64,000 bases of DNA from GCA-003244245 sp050699435 (GTDB lineage Bacteria; Actinomycetota; Actinomycetes; Mycobacteriales; Pseudonocardiaceae). How positions within the stretch are numbered: position 1 is the stretch's first letter; every line of letters starts with the position of its first letter. Below the pieces are notes generated by a model. The model ran no database searches, was not told the origin of the DNA, and saw only the letters and a list, made by a program, of their open reading frames with translations. Location of the stretch: contig JBOHGM010000001.1 of the NCBI GenBank assembly GCA_050699435.1, positions 62,001-126,000 of the forward strand. The letters are read 5' to 3'. Shown here piece after piece: positions 54,113 to 61,745 of this stretch. Both the position numbers and the translations under genes were made by a program.

Positions 54113-54779
54113 CGCCATCCTCGGGTTGGTGCAGCGGGCGGCGGCACACGTAGGTCATGGCCGGCGGGACATGGCGCCACATCGTGCGGGTGGGCAGCAC
54201 CTCGCCGAAGGTGCGGCTCAGCTCACCTCGGAACCGGCGGGCTGCAGGCGTCCAGTAGCTCGGGCTGTACGCCGCGGCAGTGAATACCCCGTCGGCGTGC
54301 AGCGCTGCGGCGAAGGTGGCCAGGAACTCGCGCTGCTGCTGAGGACCGAACAGGGTCCAGGGCAGCACCGAGATGATCACATCGGCGCGGACCAGGCCCT
54401 GTTCAGCGAGAATGGCCGACAGAGTGTTGGCGTCCGCGGTGACTACCTGGACGCCCAGCGAGCGCTTCCGCAACCGTTCGGCGAGCTCCGGGTCCTTCTC
54501 GATCGCGATCACCACCGCGTCCGGCCCGGCTTGCTCGGCGATCGCGCCGGTGACCGCGCCGTCGCCGGCACCGACCTCCACCACGACCACCGGCCGCCCG
54601 CCCGGACCGGATCGGGGCACCACAGCGGCCAGTCTGCGGGCCAGCTCGGGCCCGGATGGCAGCAGAGTGCCGACGTCACGCGGGGAGCGCACGGCCGCTG
54701 CGAGGAAACTGCCCCGGCCGCTGCTGTGTGCCCGCCGCGCCGCGCCGCGGGAAGACGAGGATGCGGAATGTGGGGCCAT
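54090..54779 (-). CDS. SAM-dependent methyltransferase (phospholipid N-methyltransferase-like)
   Basis: A 229-aa Rossmann-fold methyltransferase. The SAM-binding motif I is VVVVEVGAGDGAVTGAIA, followed by VIAIEKDPELAERL (acidic ribose-binding residue after the second strand), VVTADANTL and VRADVIISVLPWTLF. The order and the VLPW motif resemble the PmtA/KsgA-like class acting on phospholipids or rRNA. ATG 54779 (MAPHSASSSSRGAARR) is preferred; the frame runs on to 55178 but that part is an antisense shadow of the next gene. Divergently transcribed from the maleylpyruvate isomerase-like gene. Confidence 0.83.
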   Translation of the reverse strand: MAPHSASSSSRGAARRAHSSGRGSFLAAAVRSPRDVGTLLPSGPELARRLAAVVPRSGPGGRPVVVVEVGAGDGAVTGAIAEQAGPDAVVIAIEKDPELAERLRKRSLGVQVVTADANTLSAILAEQGLVRADVIISVLPWTLFGPQQQREFLATFAAALHADGVFTAAAYSPSYWTPAARRFRGELSRTFGEVLPTRTMWRHVPPAMTYVCRRPLHQPEDGVSGDRSR

Positions 54780-54865
54780 ACCGATAGTGCACACTACCCG
54801 GTCCCCCCGCACCACGAATCCGCTGCCTAGGCTGCGAGTTGCTGCCGACGCCGGGAGGACACCTG

Positions 54866-55648
54866 ATGGCACCGCTGAGCGATGGCCGCTATCTCGAAGC
54901 GCTGACCGCACAGACCGCACGGTTCGCTGAGGCCCTGCGCGGCGCCGACCTGCAGCAGCAGGTGCCGACTTGCCCGGAATGGACGCTATACCAGCTCGCC
55001 CAACATCTCGGGCAGGCCCACCGGTGGGCGGGCGCGATCGTCGCCCAGCGAGCAACCGCCCCGGTCGACCATCGCGAGCTGAGCTCCATGCAGGCGCCCG
55101 ACGATCCGGAGCGGCTCGGCGGCTGGTTGCGCGACGGTGCGGCTGGACTGGTCGATGCGATCCGTACGACCGGGCCACAGACCCCCGTATGGACCTATGC
55201 CGACGACCAAAGTGCGGCGTTCTGGGCCCGTCGGATGGCGAATGAGACCGCGGTGCACCGGGCCGACATCGAGCTGACGCTGGGTCGCGAGTTCACCCTG
55301 GATCCCGATCTGGCCGCGGACGCGATCTCCGAGTGGTTCGCGATGATCTGCTCCGCGCAGGCCCTCGAAGCGCGGCCTGATCTCGCAGTACTGCGCGGTG
55401 ATGGTCAACTGCTGCATCTGCACTCCACCGACGCCGGGCTCGGCGAGGCGGGGGAGTGGATCGTACGTCGGACACCGGACGGCCCGGTCTGGGAGCACGG
55501 GCATAGTAAGGGTGACGTCGCGGTCCGGGGTCCGGTGGTAGACCTGCTGCTGGTGATGCTGCGCCGGGTTGCGCCGGATGATGCAGGCGTCCAGGTACTG
55601 GGAGATCCGGCCGTGCTGGAGCACTGGCTGGAGCACACCCGATTCTGA
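54866..55648 (+). CDS. Maleylpyruvate isomerase family (mycothiol-dependent) protein
   Basis: A 260-aa protein with the TIGR03083/DinB-like architecture. CPEWTLYQLAQHLGQAHRW near residues 36-54 is the family hallmark. The metal site is completed by E127-T-A-V-H131 in RRMANETAVHRAD, matching the E-x3-H pair of mycothiol-dependent maleylpyruvate isomerase. A C-terminal domain of about 90 residues ends in VLEHWLEHTRF. Members use a divalent metal and often mycothiol as thiol cofactor; the substrate is unknown. GGGAGG 8 nt before ATG 54866 fixes the start. The gene stands alone and diverges from the methyltransferase gene. Confidence 0.87.
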   Translation: MAPLSDGRYLEALTAQTARFAEALRGADLQQQVPTCPEWTLYQLAQHLGQAHRWAGAIVAQRATAPVDHRELSSMQAPDDPERLGGWLRDGAAGLVDAIRTTGPQTPVWTYADDQSAAFWARRMANETAVHRADIELTLGREFTLDPDLAADAISEWFAMICSAQALEARPDLAVLRGDGQLLHLHSTDAGLGEAGEWIVRRTPDGPVWEHGHSKGDVAVRGPVVDLLLVMLRRVAPDDAGVQVLGDPAVLEHWLEHTRF

Positions 55649-55762
55649 CGGGTGCAGCGAAGGGTGGGCCGCCGGCCCCACTTCGCCGGGTGAATTGTTT
55701 GCGCGACGGCTGGACCAGGTGGCTCGCAGTGGCGCCATTTCTCCGATACGGCTATCGATTCG

Positions 55763-56065
55763 TCACTCACTGGTCGGCCCCTCCGCATTTCGGGTTGGTG
55801 TTCGGCGTGCCCGTCGGAGCCAGGGAAGGCGAGGACGGTGCAGTCGGATTGGCTTTCGCTCTGGGCCTGTCCCGTGGGCCCTGCTGATGCAGTCCTGGCA
55901 GTGCCGAGCAGCCGGGGTGGTGAGGCTGGCCGTGATCACTTCGGCACCGCAGAGGGCGGGATAACGCCCGGAGCGCCGATGCAGGGCGACAGCCTCGATA
56001 GCAACGAGATGTGACTCCCTCGTGCGGGTATCGGTCACGGACAGGACGAGGGCCGCGCCGGTCAT
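55763..56065 (-). CDS. Small conserved actinobacterial protein with CGAE/CxxC zinc-ribbon-like motif
   Basis: A 100-aa hypothetical protein. The N-terminal half carries RYPALCGAEVITASLTTPAA followed by RHCQDC, giving a C-x(n)-C-x2-C pattern that may bind zinc. The C-terminus is basic and Arg/Pro-rich. Similar short proteins with an ALCGAxVxxASLTxP motif are common near regulatory genes in Pseudonocardiaceae. Its ATG (56065-56063) overlaps the stop of the upstream small gene (ATGA), so the two are translationally coupled. The function is unknown. Confidence 0.65.
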   Translation of the reverse strand: MTGAALVLSVTDTRTRESHLVAIEAVALHRRSGRYPALCGAEVITASLTTPAARHCQDCISRAHGTGPERKPIRLHRPRLPWLRRARRTPTRNAEGPTSE

Positions 56066-56283
56066 GGGGCGTTCCCGGGGCTTTGCTCGGTGGCGCCCTG
56101 CGGGGGGACCTGGACACCTCGCCGGTAGCGGGAAGGCATGCGGTCACGGAACAACTGCCACCCGGTGACCATCCCGACAGCGCCCAGGACGACCGCGTAG
56201 GCGGCCGCCAGTACCGGGATCAAGCTCCATAGGTCCGCGCCGGTCACACCCGCCACAGTCGGTTCGATCACGTCCGTTTTCAT
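56062..56283 (-). CDS. Small single-pass membrane protein
   Basis: A 73-aa product from ATG 56283 beginning MKTDVIEPTVAGVTGADLWS. One transmembrane helix follows (LIPVLAAAYAVVLGAVGMVTG), then a basic cytosolic tail (RDRMPSRYRRGVQVPPQG). AAAGGA lies 7 nt before the ATG. It is coupled by ATGA to the zinc-ribbon-like gene and divergent from the regulator at 56514. It is not a recognised family. Its place beside the graspetide operon may be coincidence or may mark an accessory function. Confidence 0.6.
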   Translation of the reverse strand: MKTDVIEPTVAGVTGADLWSLIPVLAAAYAVVLGAVGMVTGWQLFRDRMPSRYRRGVQVPPQGATEQSPGNAP

Positions 56284-56369
56284 CCCGTTTCCTTTGTGAG
56301 TTCGTCCGATCACCGGCAGCGTCAAATCAACAGGGCTGGCTGCCGCCCTGGGAAGATCGTCAGCGGTGG

Positions 56370-56455
56370 TACTAGGTGGTCGGGGCGTGGTGGCGGGTGA
56401 TCAGGGGTGATACCTGGTAGTCAGGGGGTGGTGATGGGTGGTGCGGCCACCACAC
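56370..56455. other. G-rich low-complexity segment between divergent genes
   Basis: The plus strand is dominated by GGTG/GGGTG units with five runs of three or more G, separated by loops of up to about 14 nt, in the 230-bp gap between the divergent membrane protein and regulator genes. It could fold as a loose G-quadruplex or simply be repeat-prone promoter DNA. No clear -10/-35 pair is seen. Confidence 0.35.
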
Positions 56456-56513
56456 GACACGCTCAGGCGGCTACGTTGTGTTGATCCGGAACGTGCTGAG
56501 CGGGGAGGATGCG

Positions 56514-57757
56514 GTGACGGCAAGCCGAGGGGCGAACCTTCAGATGGGACAGCTGTACGCGCGGACCGGGTGGTCCCGCAAGGAACTAGCGCGGCGGGTG
56601 AACCAGCGCGCCCAGGTCCGCGGGGTGCACCTGCATACCGACGCGAGCCGGATCCGGAACTGGCTGGCCGGCCAGCACCCGCAGACCCCGGTGCCGGAGC
56701 TGCTGAGCGAGCTGTTCTCCGAGGAGTTGGGCTACCCGATCACTCCGGTCGATATCGGCCTGCCAGCGACCGATGAGCACGAGGTCGGCCTGCTGTACTC
56801 TGAGTCGATCGCGGTTACCGTGATAGCGGTAGCCGAACTCGGGAGGTACGACTTGCGTAGACGGGGCTTCCTGCGTCATGGGACGTTCCTGGGGGTCGCG
56901 GCCATCGCGCCTAGTCGGGACTGGCTACTCGCGGTCCTCGATGCCACCGAGCGCCGCCCCGGCAGCCGCATCGGCGAGCACCAAGTCAGCGTGATCCGCG
57001 AGGCGTTCGCCGACTTCCAGCAGGCCGATGTCGTGCATGGTGGGGGGCACGCTCGCGCCGCACTGGCGGAGTACCTGACCGGCCGGGTCCTGCCGCTGTG
57101 GCAAGACGTCGATCCGCGTAGCGAGGGGGGTGCCGCTTTGTTCGTGGCGGCCAGTGAGCAGACCTACCTACTGGGCTGGATGGCCGTTGACGACGACCGG
57201 CAAGCTCTCGCTCAGCGCTATCTCATTCAGGCCCTGCGTCTCGCGCAGGAATCCGGCGACGCCGCATTGGGCGCACACGTGCTAGCAGGTATGTCTCATC
57301 AAGCCCTGATGTTGGACTATCCCCGGGAAGCCCTGCAGCTGGCCACGGCCGGGCGCCACGGCCTCACTCAGGCATACAGCCCGGAATGGGCACGATTTAT
57401 CGATAACACGTATCTTTCTGGTGAGTGGGCGAGCGTCTTCGCCGATTTCCAGCGGCCCGTGGAGTCGACTCGGTTTGCTCGGCGTTCGATCGTTGAGGCT
57501 AGCCAGCACCGTCGCGCGCGCAGGAGAGGTGTTCAGCCAGGCCGCGCTTGCGCGGGCTGCGCTGACCCGCCGTGATCTGGACGCCGCATTTCATGCGGCG
57601 TCCCGGGTGGTGGACCTCTCGACCACCGTGCAGTCCTCGCGCTGCGTCGCCACAGTGCGCGACCTGGTCCCGGATCAGCCCATATCGCACCGTCATGGCC
57701 GCGCGAGAATTCGACGACAGCGCCCGGGAACTCCTCACCCAGGCACACCTCAATTAG
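56514..57757 (+). pseudogene. XRE-like HTH/TPR-type transcriptional regulator with two apparent frameshifts
   Basis: From GTG 56514 (GGGGAGG 6 nt upstream) the protein begins VTASRGANLQMGQLYARTGW, then an HTH-like region (SRKELARRVNQRA, DASRIRNWLAGQ) and a TPR-like body with ADFQQADVVHGGGHARAALA. The C-terminal sequence typical of this actinobacterial family continues in other frames: AGEVFSQAALARAALTRRDL and VVDLSTTVQSSRCVATVRDL in the second, and ISPYRTVMAAREFDDSARE to LLTQAHLN-stop in the third. Removing one C near 57516 and one C in the CCC run near 57668 rejoins all three. The first frame stops at 57575. Either the gene is newly decayed or the assembly has two homopolymer-type insertion errors. 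It lies just upstream of the graspetide operon and would be its natural regulator. Confidence 0.75.
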
Positions 57758-57812
57758 CAGACAGCTCCATAGCAGCGATTGAGGCTCCGGGGTCCAGTGA
57801 ACCGGTGAAGGG

Positions 57813-58157
57813 ATGAGGGCAATGTCGGGCGTCCGGTTCATGGATGATCCTTTGGCGTCCGTGTCCGCGCAATTTCCACTGACTCCGCCCGGGTTCACGG
57901 TGCCGGAGTGCAGTGAGTCACCGTCAGGTCCGCAGACGCGGCCGTTCGGCTTGCGGTGGCTGGTTGCCATGGGTGTGCCAGTCACGCCGACCTCGTACCG
58001 CTACTGCCCGGTCCGTCAGGTCGCGGTCGATGTCGTGACGGGAGAGCCGCTGCCTTCCCGGTTGGGGCAGGAGTGGACCACGATCCAACAGAAGGACGGG
58101 GACGAGGGCCCGAGCAAGGACTACGGCTGGGAAACTGTCCCGGACTTCACCGGCTGA
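57813..58157 (+). CDS. Graspetide (ATP-grasp-modified RiPP) precursor peptide
   Basis: A 114-aa precursor. The leader holds QFPLTPPGF and RPFGLRWLVAMGVPVTPT (44-60), the recognition-type segment of ATP-grasp-targeted RiPPs, then VRQVAVDVVTGEPLPSRLG. The C-terminal core is W88-T-T-I-Q-Q-K-D95-G-D-E-G-P then SKDYGWETVPDFTG. T89/T90 and S101 are candidate donor hydroxyls; D97, E98, D103, E107 and D111 are candidate acceptors for side-chain ester links. D95-G96 is a typical aspartimide site. This fits a fuscimiditide/amycolimiditide-type precursor. GAAGGG abuts ATG 57813, so ATG 57822 (MSGVRF) may be the true start. The ligase gene starts 5 nt after the stop. Confidence 0.85.
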   Translation: MRAMSGVRFMDDPLASVSAQFPLTPPGFTVPECSESPSGPQTRPFGLRWLVAMGVPVTPTSYRYCPVRQVAVDVVTGEPLPSRLGQEWTTIQQKDGDEGPSKDYGWETVPDFTG

Positions 58158-58162
58158 CTGCG

Positions 58163-59140
58163 ATGACGGTCCTGGTGCTGGCGGAAGAACTCGATCGCAC
58201 CGCCGACGGCGTGATCCGGGGATTGACCGATCGGGGCGTGCCGGTGGTCCGGCTGGACCTTTCCTGGTTTCCGCAACAGCTCACCTTGGACGCGGAGTTT
58301 CGTGACGGTGGCTGGCAGGGTTGTTTGCGCACTGCGCACCGGACCGTTGAGCTGGCGTCGATCCGGTCTATTTATGTGCGCACACCGTCGTCGTTTCGGA
58401 TGCCCGAGAGCATGACCTCAGTAGAACGGGACTACGCTAAGCGGGAAGCCAAACTCGGCATGGGCGGAGTGTTACTCAGCTTGCCAGGAGTGTTGTGGGT
58501 CAATAGGCCGGATCTGGCCGCGACGGCAGCCTATAAACCTGTTCAACTGGCCACCGCCGTGCGGTGCGGCCTGTCGGTGCCTCAAACCTTGGTTACCAAC
58601 AGCCCGGACGCGGTTACCCGGTTCGCGGCGGGATCGGCGGAGGGTGTGGTACTCAAACCGTTGAGCACCAATCTGATCTGGGAAGATCACACCTACAAGA
58701 TGGGCTGGACCCGTTGGCTGTCCCCGCAGGACCGGGGCGATCTTCGCGGAATAGAGACCACCGCACATCAACTTCAGTATTGGGCACCAAAGAGGTTTGA
58801 ATGCCGGGCCGTGGTCGTCGGCCAGGAGATTTTCGCTGTCGCGATTCACGCTGGGTCGCAGGCGTCATATGTGGACTGGCGCAGCGACTTTCCCGCGTTG
58901 AGCTACGAGGTGATGGAGTTGCCCGAGCCGGTAGCCAAGGGGCTGCGGATGTTCCTGGCCGAGCTGGGCCTGGTCTACGGAGCGTTCGATCTGGTGATCG
59001 GCGGCGATGTCCGGGGAGAGGACACCGTGTGGCTGCTGGAGTGCAACCCGGGTGGCCAGTACGGATTTTTGGAAGGGATGGCTGGAGTGCCGATCACCCG
59101 CAGTCTCGTGGATCTGCTCGCCCGCAGGAGCATGCCATGA
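58163..59140 (+). CDS. ATP-grasp graspetide maturase
   Basis: A cytosolic 325-aa ATP-grasp ligase of the TIGR04187 (SAV_5884-type) peptide-maturase family. The N-terminal domain is MTVLVLAEELDRTADGVIRG. The ATP-grasp part shows VLWVNRPDLAATAAYKPVQL, AEGVVLKPLS (ATP-binding Lys), WAPKRFECRAVVVGQEIFAV and, near the end, LVYGAFDLVIG with LLECNPGGQYGFLE (metal-binding Glu/Asn). Such enzymes phosphorylate Asp/Glu side chains of the precursor and join them to Thr/Ser hydroxyls (esters) or Lys (amides). ATG 58163 is chosen because the longer frame from 57956 overlaps the precursor gene out of frame. The stop overlaps the methyltransferase start (ATGA), so the genes are translationally coupled. Confidence 0.92.
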   Translation: MTVLVLAEELDRTADGVIRGLTDRGVPVVRLDLSWFPQQLTLDAEFRDGGWQGCLRTAHRTVELASIRSIYVRTPSSFRMPESMTSVERDYAKREAKLGMGGVLLSLPGVLWVNRPDLAATAAYKPVQLATAVRCGLSVPQTLVTNSPDAVTRFAAGSAEGVVLKPLSTNLIWEDHTYKMGWTRWLSPQDRGDLRGIETTAHQLQYWAPKRFECRAVVVGQEIFAVAIHAGSQASYVDWRSDFPALSYEVMELPEPVAKGLRMFLAELGLVYGAFDLVIGGDVRGEDTVWLLECNPGGQYGFLEGMAGVPITRSLVDLLARRSMP

Positions 59141-60336
59141 CCGCCCCGGTCACCGTACCGGACTGGCGGGATCGGGCCGTGCGGCTGGCCGATCGACTCA
59201 CCGCCGACGGCGATCTACATACCCCGGCGTGGCGGGAGGCGTTGCTCGCGGTGCCCCGGCACGAGTTCGTGCCCCGGTACTACGAACTGGATGCCAGCGC
59301 CCGCCCGGCGACCTGGACGCGGCACGAGCCCCAGGACCCGGCCAGCACTGCTCGGTGGCTAGAACTGGTGTACTCGCCGACCACGCTGGTCACCGCGCTC
59401 GCGGACTACGCCGGCCGGGGAGTGCGGGCCGGGGTGGTCAGCTCGACCAAGCCTGATCTGATGATCCGCATGCTCGAAGCCGTGGAGGTCGCCGACGGGA
59501 TGCGGGTGCTGGAGATCGGCACCGGCACCGGCTACAACGCCGCCCTGCTCTGCCATCGGCTCGGCGATGCCAACGTGTGCTCGATCGACATCGACCCCAC
59601 CCTGATCACCGACGCCCGTGCCCGGCTGGCCGGGCTGGGCTACCACCCCACCCTGGTCGCCGCCGACGGCGCCGAGGGGCTGGCCGGGCATGCACCGTTC
59701 GACCGGATCATCGCCACCTGCTCCGTGCGGGCCATCCCGCCCGCCTGGATACAGCAGCTCGTAACCGGAGGTCTGTTGCTGGTCCACCTCGAAGGGCCGC
59801 TCGGTGGCGGGAACTTACTCGCCCTGCACCGTGGCGATACTCCCGCTGTGCAGGGGCAGTTCCTGCGCTGGTGGGGTTGCTTCATGCGGCGTCGGACCAC
59901 CCACGGCCCGGAGACCGGCACACCCCCACCGGTCCGTACCACCGACCCCCCCACGACCCGGCCCACCGCCGTGGACCCGGCCGAACTGGACGGGGGCGAA
60001 GCGTTCCCGTTCCTGGCCCAGCTCCACCTGCCACCCGGGATGTTCCGCAGCATCCGCCTGCTCGACGACCAGACTCCAGTCAGCTACCTCGCTGCGCCGG
60101 ACGGCTCCTGGTGCGAGATCACCCGCACCCCCGACGTCACCGGCCGCTACGCCGTGCGGGAAGCCGGTCCCACCCCACTCTGGGCGGGCATTGAGACTGC
60201 CTGGGCCCAATGGACCGAGCTCGGCGCCCCGGCCTGGCACGAGTTCGGGCTCACCGCCACCCCCACCACCCACCGCATCTGGTACGGCGACCCCGACACT
60301 GGCCAGCACTGGACACTACCCACACCCAGCGAATGA
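59137..60336 (+). CDS. PIMT-like O-methyltransferase of graspetide cluster (aspartimide-forming)
   Basis: A 399-aa methyltransferase of the protein-L-isoaspartate O-methyltransferase family (TIGR04188, ATP-grasp peptide maturase system). The N-terminal PIMT region has AVPRHEFVPRYYELDA and SSTKPDLMIRMLE. SAM motif I is V124-L-E-I-G-T-G-T-G-Y, with CSIDIDPTLITDAR and LVAADGAEGL after it. The C-terminal extension of about 180 residues beyond the PIMT fold is typical of RiPP-associated members. In the fuscimiditide pathway the homologue methylates an Asp of the ester-linked peptide, which then closes to aspartimide at Asp-Gly. ATG 59137 overlaps the ligase stop codon; the longer frame from 58801 is a shadow of the ligase gene. 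Confidence 0.9.
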   Translation: MTAPVTVPDWRDRAVRLADRLTADGDLHTPAWREALLAVPRHEFVPRYYELDASARPATWTRHEPQDPASTARWLELVYSPTTLVTALADYAGRGVRAGVVSSTKPDLMIRMLEAVEVADGMRVLEIGTGTGYNAALLCHRLGDANVCSIDIDPTLITDARARLAGLGYHPTLVAADGAEGLAGHAPFDRIIATCSVRAIPPAWIQQLVTGGLLLVHLEGPLGGGNLLALHRGDTPAVQGQFLRWWGCFMRRRTTHGPETGTPPPVRTTDPPTTRPTAVDPAELDGGEAFPFLAQLHLPPGMFRSIRLLDDQTPVSYLAAPDGSWCEITRTPDVTGRYAVREAGPTPLWAGIETAWAQWTELGAPAWHEFGLTATPTTHRIWYGDPDTGQHWTLPTPSE

Positions 60337-60502
60337 ACCGCGCGGCCAGCATGACCTTGCGCCGCCCGCACCGGCTGCATAGCTGAGGTACGCCGAGGTA
60401 CCGGGCGGTGAGCCGGTCCGAAGCACAGGTGGGGTGTGGGACGCTAGCGCTGCGGACCGCACCCTCACCAGCATGCGGGCCGGGGTGCGATCAGGAGGGC
60501 GC

Positions 60503-61117
60503 GTGCAGCCGACCCATCCGCGGCCGGAGTCTCATCATCCGGCAGACCGATGGCTGACCGTGCCCAACCTGCTGAGCCTGCTGCGGCTGGCCGGTGTGCC
60601 GCTGTTCCTGTGGCTGCTGCTCGGCCCGCAGTACGATCTGCTCGCCGTGCTCGTGCTGGCGCTGTCCGGGTTGACCGACTGGCTGGACGGCAAGCTCGCC
60701 CGCTGGCTGGACCAATCGAGCACGCTGGGGGAGTTGCTCGACCCTGCAGTCGACCGGTTGTACACGCTGAGCACCCTGCTCGCCTTCGGGGTGCGGGAGA
60801 TCCTGCCGTGGTGGGTGGTGGCCGTGCTGGTGGGCCGCGACGTGGTACTCGCGCTGACCCTGCCCGTGCTGCGCCGCTACGGCTACGGCCCACTGCAGGT
60901 GCACTACATGGGCAAGGCAGCCACCCTGTGCCTGCTCTACGCCTTCCCGCTGCTGCTGCTGGCCGACAATGTGCAGGGCCGGTTGGAGGCGGTGGTCACG
61001 CCCTGCGCGGTGGCGTTCACCGTATGGGGTGGCGCGTTGTACGTCTGGTCGGGATTGCTTTACCTGGTGCAGGTTGCGCTCACGGTGCGCGCGGCTCGGG
61101 CGGTGCGCCGTGGCTGA
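60503..61117 (+). CDS. CDP-alcohol phosphatidyltransferase family membrane protein
   Basis: A 204-aa integral membrane enzyme with about six hydrophobic segments. The full active-site motif D-x2-D-G-x2-A-R-x8-G-x3-D-x3-D is present as LTDWLDGKLARWLDQSSTLG followed by ELLDPAVDRL. Enzymes of the family transfer a phosphatidyl group from CDP-diacylglycerol to an alcohol such as glycerol-3-phosphate, inositol phosphate or cardiolipin precursors. Closest by context is the PgsA2 type near the gcvH-garA block (Rv1822 position in mycobacteria). GTG 60503 with AGGAGGG just upstream is preferred; the frame extends to 60434 with a less convincing N-terminus. Confidence 0.88.
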   Translation: MQPTHPRPESHHPADRWLTVPNLLSLLRLAGVPLFLWLLLGPQYDLLAVLVLALSGLTDWLDGKLARWLDQSSTLGELLDPAVDRLYTLSTLLAFGVREILPWWVVAVLVGRDVVLALTLPVLRRYGYGPLQVHYMGKAATLCLLYAFPLLLLADNVQGRLEAVVTPCAVAFTVWGGALYVWSGLLYLVQVALTVRAARAVRRG

Positions 61118-61236
61118 CCGACGGTGGGCTTGGAGATCACCGCCTTGCGGTCCCTGGCCGGGCCCGAATACGCTCGGCCGCCCACATAGGCCCCGTAGCT
61201 GGGGGCCCAGGAATCGCCCAAGTCCGGAGGAGCGCG

Positions 61237-61620
61237 GTGGTCCCCGAGGAGCTGAGGTACACCCAGGACCACGAATGGGTCTCACCCAGTGACCCGGGCA
61301 CCGCGCGGGTGGGCATCACCGACTACGCGCAGTCTCAACTGGGCGATGTGGTCCATGTGCAACTGCCGCAGGTAGGAGAGTCGGTTCAGCCAGGCAACCC
61401 GGTCGGCGAAGTGGAGTCGACCAAGAGCGTCTCGGACGTATTCGCACCGGTCGCTGGCGAGGTGGTGACCTGCAACGCTGCCTTGGAGGACAACCCGGAA
61501 CTAGTCAACTCCGATCCTTACGGGGAGGGGTGGATGATCGAGATCCGGCTGGCCGATGCGGCTGCGCTGGACTCGCTGATGACTGCCGAGGACTACCGCA
61601 CGCTCATCGAGCAGGCCTGA
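61237..61620 (+). CDS. gcvH: Glycine cleavage system H protein
   Basis: A 127-aa lipoyl-carrier protein. PEELRYTQDHEWV opens the fold, GITDYAQSQLGDVVHVQLP precedes the carrier loop, and VESTKSVSD places the lipoylated Lys at residue 63. ALEDNPELVNSDPYGEGWMI is the standard C-terminal signature. It shuttles the aminomethyl group between the P, T and L proteins; gcvP and gcvT are not in the window, as in other actinobacteria where gcvH sits beside garA. GTG 61237 is preceded by GGAGGAG. Confidence 0.97.
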   Translation: MVPEELRYTQDHEWVSPSDPGTARVGITDYAQSQLGDVVHVQLPQVGESVQPGNPVGEVESTKSVSDVFAPVAGEVVTCNAALEDNPELVNSDPYGEGWMIEIRLADAAALDSLMTAEDYRTLIEQA

Positions 61621-61633
61621 GCTCAGCACTCCG

Positions 61634-61675
61634 GGACGGAGGGCCTGGCACCTTACCGGCAGGGCCCCTCCGTCC
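61634..61675. terminator. Hairpin after gcvH
   Basis: GGACGGAGGG (61634-61643) pairs perfectly with CCCTCCGTCC (61666-61675), and the inner CCTG/CAGG bases extend the stem with a small bulge. It lies 14 nt after the gcvH stop and about 70 bp before garA, without a T-tract. It may terminate or attenuate between gcvH and garA. Confidence 0.65.
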
Positions 61676-61745
61676 GCGACAACTGCGGGTGGCACGGTAG
61701 GTTGTGATCCGATCAGCAGCAGCCACCCTCCGAAGGAGAGCCCAG

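Noticed and set aside
54780..55178. N-terminal extension of the methyltransferase to 55178
   Set aside because: This segment is antisense to the clear maleylpyruvate isomerase-family gene and has no fold signature.
57956..58162. Upstream extension of the ATP-grasp ligase into the precursor gene
   Set aside because: It reads the precursor core out of frame and yields a random Gly/Arg-rich peptide; MTVLVLAEELD at 58163 is the normal start.
58801..59136. Upstream extension of the PIMT-like methyltransferase to 58801
   Set aside because: It is a shadow of the ligase gene; the ATGA overlap at 59137 is the natural start.
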